Below, one piece after another: positions 53,226 to 61,833 of a DNA stretch of 64,000 nt. Position 1 is the stretch's first letter, and each line of letters opens with the position of its first letter. Source of the stretch: SpSt-333 sp964371615 (GTDB lineage: Bacteria; Bacteroidota; Ignavibacteria; UBA10030; UBA8401); the NCBI GenBank assembly GCA_964371615.1, contig CAYJMS010000004.1:310001-374000 (forward strand), given 5' to 3'. Under the pieces are notes generated by a model, which saw nothing but the letters and a program-made list of their open reading frames with translations, was not told the DNA's origin and searched no databases. Position numbers and translations under genes: made by a program.

Positions 53226-53720
53226 TTACTTCCTCTGCCGGTAGAATGCAATCAGGTCCGTGCCGACCGGTGTTCCGCTTGCCTGCCGGACCAGCGTGGT
53301 AATCTGTCCGCGGTGGTATGTGGAGTGATTCACCAGATGCTGCAGTGACATCCAGATTTTTTGAGAGACCTTCTCCCCTTTCAGATTGAAAAAGACAAGA
53401 TCGCGAGCGAGTATCTCTTCCGTCATCGTCGGGAGGAATTGCGCAAATTGTTTTTCGACGTCATTCCATTTTGTCTTCACCGATTCATAGGTCGGATAAT
53501 CTTCTTGCTTCATGAATATCCCTCGTTCTGCTCCCTGTAAACGCTGCAGCCAGATATCCTCCGCTCCAACGATGTGCACCACGGTTCCGTGGATGCTGCC
53601 GAAACTGTTTTTCATATCGACGTACAGTTTCTCTTCGGGTAATGATTCCACCGCCCGGCGCGTACGGGCGTTTGCCCAATTATTAAAGTCGAACAACAAT
53701 GTAAAATCGTTGATAGTCAT
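53226..53720 (-). CDS. DinB-family protein
   Basis: Metal-binding four-helix protein of the DinB superfamily, 164 residues. Ligand candidates are His in HGTVVHIVGAEDIW and the pair in HLVNHSTYHRGQI. It begins INDFTLLFDFNNWANARTR, a common DinB start. ATG 53720 with AGGTG upstream; a GTG two codons earlier is possible. It starts 11 bases after mutS, so it is probably cotranscribed with it. The reaction is unknown. Confidence 0.87.
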   Translation of the reverse strand: MTINDFTLLFDFNNWANARTRRAVESLPEEKLYVDMKNSFGSIHGTVVHIVGAEDIWLQRLQGAERGIFMKQEDYPTYESVKTKWNDVEKQFAQFLPTMTEEILARDLVFFNLKGEKVSQKIWMSLQHLVNHSTYHRGQITTLVRQASGTPVGTDLIAFYRQRK

Positions 53721-53731
53721 ATACACCTCAC

Positions 53732-56386
53732 CTATAAATTTTCTTTCACCTTCGCCAGAAACTTCAGCGCCTCCAACGGCGTCATAGAATTGAGGTCGAG
53801 TTTTTTAATCACTTCACGCAGTTCATCGTCTTTCATTTCGAACATAGTGATCTGCGGAGTGTTCTCGATCCGTGCAACGCTCCGTTGGGTTTTGCGCACT
53901 TCGGCAGGATCCGCCGGTTGTTCGCCGTGCGGGGTGAGTTGCGAGGCTTCCAGATTTTCCAGAATCCGTTTCGCGCGGTCGGTCAGGTCTGTCGGCAGGC
54001 CGGCCATCATCGCCACCTGAATGCCGTATGAGTGATCGGCAGTACCCGGCGTGACGGTGTGCAGGAAGACCACTTTGTCCCCGTATTCTCGCACGTCGAC
54101 TTTATAATTTTTTATCCGCGGATACAGCGTCGCAAGTTCGTTCAATTCATGATAGTGGGTGGCAAAGAGCGTCCGTGCGCCGATATGCTCGTGAAGATAT
54201 TCGGTCAGCGCCCAGGCGATGGAGATGCCGTCGAATGTGCTTGTTCCCCTGCCTACTTCATCAAGCAGAATCAAACTTCGTTCGGTGGCGCGATTGACGA
54301 TGTTCGCCGCTTCATGCATCTCTACCAGAAACGTACTTTCACCGCTGGTGATATTGTCGCTGGCTCCCACGCGGGTGAAAATATTATCTACCAGGCCGAC
54401 AACGGCCCGCTTCGCCGGAACAAAACTGCCGATCTGTGCCAGCAAAACAATCAGCCCCGCCTGCCGCAAATATGACGACTTTCCGCTCATGTTCGGGCCG
54501 GTGATGATAAGAATTTGATTGGCATTCGTGTCGAGCTGCAGCGAATTTGGAATATAATTTTCCCCGACCGGCAGCAACTGTTCAATGACCGGATGCCGTC
54601 CCTCGTCGATGATGAGCGCTTCCCCTTCGTTCACTTCCGGACGGACATACTTGTTTTCCTGCGCAGCCTGTGCCAGCGATACGAGACAATCGAGCGTTGC
54701 GATCTGCTGCGCGTTCGATTGGATCGTACCGGCAAATTGTGAAGCGTAGATTTTTAACTCATTAAACAACCGCGTTTCGATCTCCAGAATCTTCTGGTCG
54801 GCATTCAGCACTTTATCTTCATACTCTTTCAGTTCCGGAGTGATGAACCGTTCCGCATTGGTCATCGTCTGCTTGCGGATGTACTCCTTCGGGACTTTCT
54901 CTTTGTGCGTGTGGGTCACTTCAATATAGTACCCGAACACATTGTTAAAACCGATCTTTAGCGACGAGATTCCGGTCCGCTCCCTCTCCTGTTTTTGCAA
55001 ATTCGCGATCCAGTCTTTCGCCGAGTAGGATAACGACCGTAATTCATCGAGATCTATATTGAATCCTTCGCGGATCACTCCGCCATCGTCCAGTTTTGCC
55101 GGGGGATCGTCGTTGATCGCGCGGGAAATCGCATCGGTCAGTTCGATTAAAGGATGCAGATGTGATTCGATCTCGCTGATCGGTGAACGAGTATTCAAAT
55201 CATTTTGAGTTGAAGAGTCTTCACGTATAATTTTTTTCAATGTCGGAATGCTCAGCAACACCCGTTTCAATGCCAGCATCTCGCGCGGATTCGCCCGTCC
55301 CGTCGCGATGCGGGCGATCAGCCGTTCCATATCGCCGATCTCGCTCAATTCGTTTTGCAGCCCGGCGCGCAGAGACGATTGGTTCACCAAATGCGCAACG
55401 CCGGAGGAGCGCCATTGAATCTGTTCGATCTTCTTGAGAGGATTTCCCACCCATTTCTTGAGCAGGCGTCCTCCCATCGGCGTGTTCGTCTTATCCAGAA
55501 CGGAAAAAAGCGTACCGTCCGGCGATCCGCCCAGTGACGAGGTAATTTCAAGATTTCGTTTAGTCGCCGCATCGAGCACGATAGTGTCGTTGACGGTGTA
55601 CGGAACGATCTTCTGTATGTGGGCGAGGTTCGCTTTCTGCGTTTCGTTCAGATAGTGCATCACCGCACCGGCGGACATAATGCCGATGCTCATGGTGTCG
55701 ATGCCGAATCCCTTGAGCGATTGCGTCTTAAAATGCTGTATCAATTTTTCAAATCCGTAATCGAACTGAAACAGCCAGTCGTCGAGATTGGTGTAGATCC
55801 CCTTATACGAATGATGCAATAGTTCGTGTAGGGAGTCCTTATCCCTTTTTTGAACGAGCAGTTCGGCCGGTGCGACCGACGAGAGAATCTCCGGCAGCTG
55901 CCGGAAAGGAAATTCCGATGCGAAAAATTCGCCGGTGGAGATATCGACAAAGGAAAATCCGACCATATCATTTGCTGCAGCAATGGCGCTCGGCAGTGCA
56001 ATGGCGGCGAGAAAATTGTTCTGCTTTTGATCGAGCACCTTGTCCGAAAACGAGACACCGGGAGTGACCACTTCGATCACGTCGCGTTTTACGATTCCTT
56101 TTGCAAACTTTGGATCTTCCAATTGTTCGCAAACGGCAACGCGTAATCCCGCTTTTAACAATTTTGGAAGGTACGTATCGAGCGCGTGATGGGGAAATCC
56201 GGCCAGCGGAGTTTCGCCCGCACCGGAGCCGTTATTCCGGCGTGTGAGCGTAATGCCGAGCACCTTTGCGGTTGTCTTGGCGTCGTCATCGAACGTCTCG
56301 TAAAAATCCCCCATCCGAAACAGCAGTATCGTGTCGGGATATTTCGCCTTCACGGATGCGTATTGTTTCATTAAGGGAGTGGACAT
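53732..56386 (-). CDS. mutS: DNA mismatch repair protein MutS
   Basis: Mismatch recognition ATPase, 884 residues. Mismatch-binding motif near the N-terminus (FRMGDFYETF, with the Phe that stacks on the mispair), Walker A GPNMSGKSSYLRQ, DEVGRGTSTFDG and FATHYHEL in the ATPase domain, and a C-terminal dimer segment. ATG 56386 begins MSTPLMKQY; the upstream A/T-rich sequence gives no ribosome binding site. MutL is not in the window. Confidence 0.98.
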   Translation of the reverse strand: MSTPLMKQYASVKAKYPDTILLFRMGDFYETFDDDAKTTAKVLGITLTRRNNGSGAGETPLAGFPHHALDTYLPKLLKAGLRVAVCEQLEDPKFAKGIVKRDVIEVVTPGVSFSDKVLDQKQNNFLAAIALPSAIAAANDMVGFSFVDISTGEFFASEFPFRQLPEILSSVAPAELLVQKRDKDSLHELLHHSYKGIYTNLDDWLFQFDYGFEKLIQHFKTQSLKGFGIDTMSIGIMSAGAVMHYLNETQKANLAHIQKIVPYTVNDTIVLDAATKRNLEITSSLGGSPDGTLFSVLDKTNTPMGGRLLKKWVGNPLKKIEQIQWRSSGVAHLVNQSSLRAGLQNELSEIGDMERLIARIATGRANPREMLALKRVLLSIPTLKKIIREDSSTQNDLNTRSPISEIESHLHPLIELTDAISRAINDDPPAKLDDGGVIREGFNIDLDELRSLSYSAKDWIANLQKQERERTGISSLKIGFNNVFGYYIEVTHTHKEKVPKEYIRKQTMTNAERFITPELKEYEDKVLNADQKILEIETRLFNELKIYASQFAGTIQSNAQQIATLDCLVSLAQAAQENKYVRPEVNEGEALIIDEGRHPVIEQLLPVGENYIPNSLQLDTNANQILIITGPNMSGKSSYLRQAGLIVLLAQIGSFVPAKRAVVGLVDNIFTRVGASDNITSGESTFLVEMHEAANIVNRATERSLILLDEVGRGTSTFDGISIAWALTEYLHEHIGARTLFATHYHELNELATLYPRIKNYKVDVREYGDKVVFLHTVTPGTADHSYGIQVAMMAGLPTDLTDRAKRILENLEASQLTPHGEQPADPAEVRKTQRSVARIENTPQITMFEMKDDELREVIKKLDLNSMTPLEALKFLAKVKENL

Positions 56387-56410
56387 GTGATAATTAAAAA
56401 TATATCGTTG

Positions 56411-56442
56411 CAAGATTGCAAGATTACAGGATTGCAATCTTG
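56411..56442. repeat. Inverted repeat before mutS
   Basis: CAAGATTGCA (56411-56420) and TGCAATCTTG (56433-56442) form a 10-base-pair stem with a 12-base loop. ATTGCAAGATTAC-type spacers also occur near 49605 and 50900. No U-tract follows, so terminator activity is doubtful. Confidence 0.5.
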
Positions 56443-56540
56443 TCATTGTATTAAGGATGTTTTACCCAAAGTAGAAAAAAAATGAGGGTGAAACAAGGAG
56501 GGGAATTCCTTCCACATGCTGCCGCTGTATACGGGCGGGA

Positions 56541-57350
56541 TTATTGCACGGTGGTGATCAGGTGTCCGGTGGGTGTAATGGTTGCTTCCAACTCGATGAA
56601 CCGGTTACGTACATCGTTTTTCCCGGAGTGTTGCGGTAGAGGCGTGTTGCCGAAAAACAGAACTTTCAATGTGGTATCGTTCGAACCGGGATAGAGGACA
56701 TACCGGCCGTCAGAAGTTCGTGTCTTCATACCCAGCTCATACAGTGTAACGGTAGATCCGCCGCGGCGGAACGATTCACCCCCTCCACCCGCCGTCGTCG
56801 GTCTCTGAAAAAATTGCTGCGCATTGTACGATATCGATGCAATGGTCATCACTGCCGACTGTCGTTGCATTGATATTTCGTTTTCTGCGCGCATACGCCC
56901 GGAGACTGAGTTTGTAGCGAGCGTAGTAGCGATGAGCAGTGAAGGGATGATGACGCTTCCGCCAATAATGATGACGTTCAGAAATTTCAGCGTGAATGAT
57001 AGGGGCTTTCCGTCCCTTCTTTTGACTGCGATTTCTTTTCTCACCATCACCAGTGCAGCCGGTCCCGCAACAAAAAGCACGATCAGGGATCCGACCACCG
57101 ACAGCCGGTCGGATATCGGTACGGCAATCGGGCCATGCCCTGCAAATGCGGCAATGCCATTTCGCACTGTATGTACCGCCGCCGTCACTGGAGCGAGCAG
57201 AAAATTTAAGGCAGTTCCGATCGCAGTCGGATCAACGATTTCCCATTTAACCGCCACAAGCAACAGGAGCATCGAGAACGATATGAGTACAAAGATTCCG
57301 GCGCGTGTGTGCAGGAGCGCGGTTGTCGGAGAGTTAATTGATCCGTTCAT
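56541..57350 (-). CDS. Unknown membrane protein of the ECF sigma operon, 269 residues
   Basis: Membrane protein with about three helices (near 18-36, 83-103 and 122-145) and a C-terminal extracytoplasmic domain of about 120 residues. The domain has the pattern SYNAQQFFQRPTTAGGGGESF, reminiscent of pilin-like domains in related bacteria (from memory, unverified). It ends ELEATITPTGHLITTVQ. The ATG lies 17 bases inside the end of the upstream gene, so translation is coupled. Last gene of the sigma/anti-sigma operon. No known function. Confidence 0.72.
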   Translation of the reverse strand: MNGSINSPTTALLHTRAGIFVLISFSMLLLLVAVKWEIVDPTAIGTALNFLLAPVTAAVHTVRNGIAAFAGHGPIAVPISDRLSVVGSLIVLFVAGPAALVMVRKEIAVKRRDGKPLSFTLKFLNVIIIGGSVIIPSLLIATTLATNSVSGRMRAENEISMQRQSAVMTIASISYNAQQFFQRPTTAGGGGESFRRGGSTVTLYELGMKTRTSDGRYVLYPGSNDTTLKVLFFGNTPLPQHSGKNDVRNRFIELEATITPTGHLITTVQ

Positions 57351-58005
57351 AGTCCACTCCGGTCCTAGTCAGTGTTGCGTGAAATTCCATTTTTCCCGAA
57401 TGCCCGGTAGCATTGATGAAGCCACGGTGGATTCCTGCGGCGACCGTATCAACCACGCGATATCGGACCGCAGAATCTCCGGCCGTCGTCACCAACGTCA
57501 CGATTGATCCCGCATCAATGTTTTCATTGATATCCAACCGACCATTTTGAATCGCTGCGCCATAAAGCCCGCGAAACGTTTCTGTTACCGTCGCATCCTC
57601 GCCTGCACGCTGTCGGCGGTAATATTCCCTGAACGTTGGAATCATCGTACCGTGTATCGTATTTACAACAATCATTTCCGTGCCGACGATCGTTCTGAAA
57701 CGATGAAGCATTTCACGCTGATAATCGGAAGTGCGGTACTGCACTGCCGTATACACGATATAACTCGCCGCCAGCGCCATCAACACAATTCCGATCACAC
57801 CCTTTTCTACTGAAGACGATAGAGAGCGTGCGTGCAGTGTAAACACCATCACGATAAATACGATGCCGCCGCACACTCCGGCAATAATCGAATTCCACAG
57901 ATCGTATGCATCAAATGCGATCAGAAACGGTACACCGACGCAGAGTGCGCCGACAGCACACCAGGTAAAATACCGTACCGCCGCAGCCGCAAAATTATGT
58001 TTCAT
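57334..58005 (-). CDS. Unknown membrane protein of the ECF sigma operon, 223 residues
   Basis: Three predicted helices (about 9-32, 35-57 and 68-88), then a soluble domain of about 130 residues with repeated short beta strands (VGTEMIVVNTIHGTMIP, GSIVTLVTTAGDSAVRYRVVD). Not recognised. ATG 58005 with AGGAACC upstream; a longer frame to 58065 overlaps the anti-sigma gene and is unlikely. It lies between the anti-sigma gene and the 56541 gene, and may be a target or sensor of the sigma system. Confidence 0.72.
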   Translation of the reverse strand: MKHNFAAAAVRYFTWCAVGALCVGVPFLIAFDAYDLWNSIIAGVCGGIVFIVMVFTLHARSLSSSVEKGVIGIVLMALAASYIVYTAVQYRTSDYQREMLHRFRTIVGTEMIVVNTIHGTMIPTFREYYRRQRAGEDATVTETFRGLYGAAIQNGRLDINENIDAGSIVTLVTTAGDSAVRYRVVDTVAAGIHRGFINATGHSGKMEFHATLTRTGVDYERIN

Positions 58006-58039
58006 GCCGGTTCCTTTTGTTGTTCGTGTATCATCCGCA

Positions 58040-58447
58040 TCAATGCATCGACGTTTCCGGCACAACCGGACGCATCAGGTCCATCGTCAGTTGAAAACCC
58101 GTCGACAGATTCCGTTCCTGGAAACTGCCCATTGCATAAATGAAGAGGAGCAACATCAATACTGCACCTACCGAATAGAGCGCCGATGGAACGGAGAATG
58201 TCACGGAGACTTTTTTGTGCGGTGTTCCGGATTCCATACCGAGCACACTGAGTTTTCGGTCGAGCTCTGCCGGCGTCTTCACGTACGGGAATCGGTGCAT
58301 CGCAGAATGAACGGCATTCGTTTCAACATAAAATTTTCTGCATTCGGAACAATCCGACAGGTGGCGGAATACTGCCGCCAACGTTTCATCCCCCGCGGTG
58401 CAATCAAGCATTTCGCTGATTGATGCTCTGCACGTTATGCATTCCAT
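58040..58447 (-). CDS. Zinc-finger anti-sigma factor (zf-HC2)
   Basis: Anti-sigma factor of 135 residues. N-terminal zinc-binding domain with His29, Cys33 and Cys36 (HLSDCSEC) and upstream Cys3 and Cys6, then a single membrane helix (about 88-106) and a short periplasmic tail. It should hold the ECF sigma factor encoded just upstream at the membrane. The ATG overlaps the sigma gene by 13 bases. Confidence 0.88.
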   Translation of the reverse strand: MECITCRASISEMLDCTAGDETLAAVFRHLSDCSECRKFYVETNAVHSAMHRFPYVKTPAELDRKLSVLGMESGTPHKKVSVTFSVPSALYSVGAVLMLLLFIYAMGSFQERNLSTGFQLTMDLMRPVVPETSMH

Positions 58448-59010
58448 GTCGTCTCTCCTTCAAGATACGGCGCAAGCATGACGTTCAACGCTGCGCGCGA
58501 TTTGAAAATTTTCGTTTTCACGGCGCTTATTGAAGAATTCGTCGCATTGGCAATTTCCTCATACGACAGCCCTTCGATCTCGCGCAACAGGTATGCTTCG
58601 CGGTACGCCGGTTTCAGCTGCGCGATGGCGCCGGAGATCTTTTCCCGCACATCCGCCCGGATCGCCATTGTCAACGGCGTCGCGGAGTCTACCGTTGCCG
58701 TTTCATCCTCGTCATACTGTTCCATTGTCACGGTTTTGCGCTTTCGTACGGTCATCAGCACTTCGTTGCGCGCAACGGAAAAAAGCCAGGTCTTAAATGC
58801 CGTTCCATTTCTTACTGTTTGTATCTTTGTTACCATCTTTACGAATGTTTCCTGTGCCGCATCCTTGGCGCCGTCCGCATCTCCCAGCATTCGCAGACAA
58901 AAGGAATACACCGCGTCATTATATCGTTTGTACAGCGCTGATCCGGCTGAAAGATGTCCGTTGCGGAACAGCGCCACAAGATCGTCGTCGGTCTGGAGTG
59001 TTGTTTGCAC
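58435..59010 (-). CDS. ECF-family RNA polymerase sigma factor
   Basis: Extracytoplasmic-function sigma factor of 191 residues. Region 2 has YNDAVYSFCLRMLGDADGAKDAAQETF and region 4 LKPAYREAYLLREIEGLSYEEIANATNSSISAVKTKIFKSRAAL. Its regulon is unknown; the operon and the divergent CsgG-like operon are the obvious candidates. The start is GTG at 59010 with AAAGGAC upstream; no ATG gives a complete region 2. First gene of a four-gene overlapping operon. Confidence 0.92.
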   Translation of the reverse strand: MQTTLQTDDDLVALFRNGHLSAGSALYKRYNDAVYSFCLRMLGDADGAKDAAQETFVKMVTKIQTVRNGTAFKTWLFSVARNEVLMTVRKRKTVTMEQYDEDETATVDSATPLTMAIRADVREKISGAIAQLKPAYREAYLLREIEGLSYEEIANATNSSISAVKTKIFKSRAALNVMLAPYLEGETTWNA

Positions 59011-59081
59011 CTGTCCTTTGATGTCTATACTGGATTGGGTATAAGATGCATAAGGGGAAGGAAAGTTGCCACTCGACTCCG

Positions 59082-59110
59082 TTGCTTTCCGTTCCCAATC
59101 TCTCTATATT
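59082..59110 (+). promoter_or_regulatory. Candidate promoter of the CsgG-like/ABC operon
   Basis: TTGCTT (59082-59087) and TATATT (59105-59110) with a 17-base spacer, about 50 bases before the ATG at 59160. The same 149-base gap must also hold the promoter for the divergent sigma operon, for which I see no clear match. Confidence 0.5.
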
Positions 59111-59159
59111 TCTGCGTCTTTTACACACGTTCCCCATTTACATTTTTCTGGAGACTATC

Positions 59160-60044
59160 ATGAAACGCATCAGTGTTCTTCTCTTAACGCTGTTGATGAT
59201 CTTTTCAGCCGAAGCGCAATTAAAGAAACGTGTCGCCGTTTCCCGTTTTGAAGACCGCGCCGGTACAGGATATAATCACCTCGGTGAAGGTGTCGCGGAT
59301 ATGCTTGTGACCGCGCTGGTCAAATCGGGTCAATTCTCCGTACTCGAACGACAGGAACTGGAAAAGGTCCTTGCCGAACAACGGTTAGGCGAAAGCGGTT
59401 TGGTAACAGCCGAAACCGCGCCGAAGCTTGGCAAACTGCTCGGTGTGGAACTGCTGGTGGTTGGATCGATTTCGGAATTCGGAACAAAGGAATCAAAGGT
59501 CTCCGGCGGACTGTCGTTTATCAGCGGCGGAATTAAAACAAAAACGTCGCGTGCCGTGGTCGATGTACGGCTGGTCAACACCGTCACCGGCGAGATTATC
59601 GCCGCGGAGAAGGCCGAAGGAGACGAATCTTCCACCGGCATCGCTGTGGATTACGAAGGAATCGACTTCAATAATATGGACAGCTGGGACGATACCGATA
59701 TCGGCAAGGCAACCCGTGAAGCGGTGGACGATGTGGTGGAACTCATTACCAAAAATATGGCAAGCATTCCCTGGAGCGGTAAAGTGCTGAAAGTAAACAG
59801 CGACGGAACACTGTTGATGAAACCCGGCTCCGAAGGAAATGTGAAAGTGGGAATGGAATTCGAGATCTTCCGCATGGGCGAATCGATCAAGGATCCCGAT
59901 ACGGGACTCGACCTCGGCGCTGAAGAAGAAAAAATCGGAAAGATAAAAGTCGTTGAGGATGCATTGAAAGGGAAAGCGGCAAAAGCAAAGGTCCTCGAAG
60001 GATCAGGAATCCTGGTGAACGACATCATCCGTGAAGTGGAATAA
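59160..60044 (+). CDS. CsgG/HfaB-family protein without a lipobox
   Basis: CsgG-domain protein of 294 residues. Family members form outer membrane secretion pores (curli) or anchor holdfast. Signal peptide MKRISVLLLTLLMIFSAEAQ; unlike curli CsgG there is no lipid-anchor Cys. The CsgG core includes VAVSRFEDRAGTGYNHLGEGVADMLVTALVKSG, FSVLERQELEKVLAEQRLG and LLVVGSISEFGTKE; the C-terminal part (about 200-294) is an extra domain with KVNSDGTLLMKPG. ATG 59160 has GGAG 7 bases upstream. First gene of an operon with an ABC exporter. Confidence 0.88.
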   Translation: MKRISVLLLTLLMIFSAEAQLKKRVAVSRFEDRAGTGYNHLGEGVADMLVTALVKSGQFSVLERQELEKVLAEQRLGESGLVTAETAPKLGKLLGVELLVVGSISEFGTKESKVSGGLSFISGGIKTKTSRAVVDVRLVNTVTGEIIAAEKAEGDESSTGIAVDYEGIDFNNMDSWDDTDIGKATREAVDDVVELITKNMASIPWSGKVLKVNSDGTLLMKPGSEGNVKVGMEFEIFRMGESIKDPDTGLDLGAEEEKIGKIKVVEDALKGKAAKAKVLEGSGILVNDIIREVE

Positions 60045-60052
60045 TTCCTCCG

Positions 60053-60967
60053 ATGAACGATATCATCCTTCGTACAACGCATCTCGGGAAAAAATACCGC
60101 GAGCGGTGGGCGGCTCAGGATATTAATCTTGAAGTCCACCGTGGCGACGTCTTCGGGCTGCTCGGACCCAACGGCGCCGGTAAAAGCACCACCATCCGCA
60201 TGATCCTCTCCCTTATTAAACCGACAACAGGCAGCGTGGAACTGTTCGGTCACGATCTATTTCGTCAACGTGAATCTGCATTGCAGAACGTTGCGGGGAT
60301 CGTCGAAAAACCGGATTTTTATCTGTATCTCTCCGCCTTTCGCAATATGCAGATTGCCGGATCGTTGACGCTGGGCAAAACTCCCGACAGCAAAAAAATT
60401 ATGGACACACTGGCGCTGGTCGGCCTTGCAGAACGGGCACTGGACCGGGTAAAGACGTATTCCCACGGCATGAAGCAGCGCCTCGGCATCGCCCAAGCAT
60501 TGTTGACCGATCCGCAACTGGTAATGCTCGACGAACCGACGAACGGACTTGATCCGCAGGGAATGAAAGAAGTACGGGAACTGATCAAACAACTGACGGA
60601 GGAGCGGGGAATTACGGTACTGCTCTCTTCCCATCTGCTGAACGAAGTGGAACAGGTCGCGACGCGGATGGCGATCATCAACAAAAGCACCATGGTTGTT
60701 CAGGGAACGGTTACGGATCTTTTAAAAGCGAATGCACACAAAGTGTTGTTCAAAGTGAGTCCGGTGAAAAAAGCGTTGACATTGCTCCAAAAGTATAAGC
60801 ACGTCAAGGATCCGGCAGCAACCGACGACGGCATTGTTGCTCGGATCGATCCGAAACATATTCCCGCTATTACTGCTGTACTGGTGAACGCACGGTGCAG
60901 GATCTTCGGGATCGAATCGCAGCACTCTCTGGAAGAGTACTTCCTTTCGATCACCAACAACCAATGA
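60053..60967 (+). CDS. ABC transporter ATP-binding protein
   Basis: ATPase of an ABC-2 type exporter, 304 residues. Walker A LLGPNGAGKSTTIR, signature SHGMKQRLGIAQAL, Walker B LVMLDEPTNGLDPQG. The C-terminal 80 residues are the usual DUF4162-type extension. Starts 8 bases after the CsgG-like gene. Together with the permease downstream it forms one transporter; the substrate is unknown. Confidence 0.95.
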   Translation: MNDIILRTTHLGKKYRERWAAQDINLEVHRGDVFGLLGPNGAGKSTTIRMILSLIKPTTGSVELFGHDLFRQRESALQNVAGIVEKPDFYLYLSAFRNMQIAGSLTLGKTPDSKKIMDTLALVGLAERALDRVKTYSHGMKQRLGIAQALLTDPQLVMLDEPTNGLDPQGMKEVRELIKQLTEERGITVLLSSHLLNEVEQVATRMAIINKSTMVVQGTVTDLLKANAHKVLFKVSPVKKALTLLQKYKHVKDPAATDDGIVARIDPKHIPAITAVLVNARCRIFGIESQHSLEEYFLSITNNQ

Positions 60968-60977
60968 CCGACAGACA

Positions 60978-61817
60978 ATGATCAATCTAATCTATTGGGA
61001 ACTCTTTAAAACGTACGCCAAGTGGCGAACGTATATCGGCTTTATCGCTGTCGGCGTACTTATTCCTGTTATCATGTGGATCATGTGGGTCGAAGGGGGA
61101 GGATTTGTGGAGCGGCAGCTTCGTTCACTGCAGACGGATTTTCTTATCACCGGCAATCTCTTCAACGGATGGGCGGTCGCTCAGATCATCATGAACGGAT
61201 TGTGGATTCATGTACCGGCACTCATCGCACTCGTCGCCGGTGACCAGCTGTCGGGCGAAGCAACCGCAGGAACATTCCGGCTGACGTTGATACGGCCGGT
61301 CTCCCGCACGCGAATTCTTAACGCGAAGTACTTCGCAACGCTCATTTATTCCGCATCGCTCGTTGTCGCCATTGCTGCATTATCGGTTGGCCTTGGACTG
61401 TGGATTTTCGGTACCGGCGACCTACTGGTTTTTGACATCGGCGGGCTCACAATCCTTCCTGAATCTGATCTTGCCATCCATTTTCTTTTTGCCTATATGC
61501 TGGCAATCTGGTCGATGTTCGTGGTGGCATCGCTCGCTTTTCTCATCTCTTCGCTGGTCGAAAATGCCATCGGGCCGATCATCATCACCATGACAATCAT
61601 CGCGATTTTTTATATCATTACATTTCTACCGGTCGAATCGGTCGAAAACATCAAACCGTGGCTTTTCACAACGCATATGAATGTATGGCAGCAGGCGCTG
61701 CATGAACCGTTCGACTGGCAGAGTATCATGCACTCGTTCGGTATTCTCACAATGTACATCGTGGGATTCTGGGGCATGACGCTTTTTATCTTCAGACGTA
61801 AAGATATTCTTACATAA
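60978..61817 (+). CDS. ABC-2 type permease
   Basis: Membrane subunit of the ABC exporter, 279 residues, with six predicted helices. It includes VAGDQLSGEATAGTFRLTLIRPVSR, a loop typical of ABC-2 permeases of the NatB/CcmB-like group. It begins 10 bases after the ATPase gene, so the two make one complex. Confidence 0.92.
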   Translation: MINLIYWELFKTYAKWRTYIGFIAVGVLIPVIMWIMWVEGGGFVERQLRSLQTDFLITGNLFNGWAVAQIIMNGLWIHVPALIALVAGDQLSGEATAGTFRLTLIRPVSRTRILNAKYFATLIYSASLVVAIAALSVGLGLWIFGTGDLLVFDIGGLTILPESDLAIHFLFAYMLAIWSMFVVASLAFLISSLVENAIGPIIITMTIIAIFYIITFLPVESVENIKPWLFTTHMNVWQQALHEPFDWQSIMHSFGILTMYIVGFWGMTLFIFRRKDILT

Positions 61818-61833
61818 TCATAAAGGTACGATC

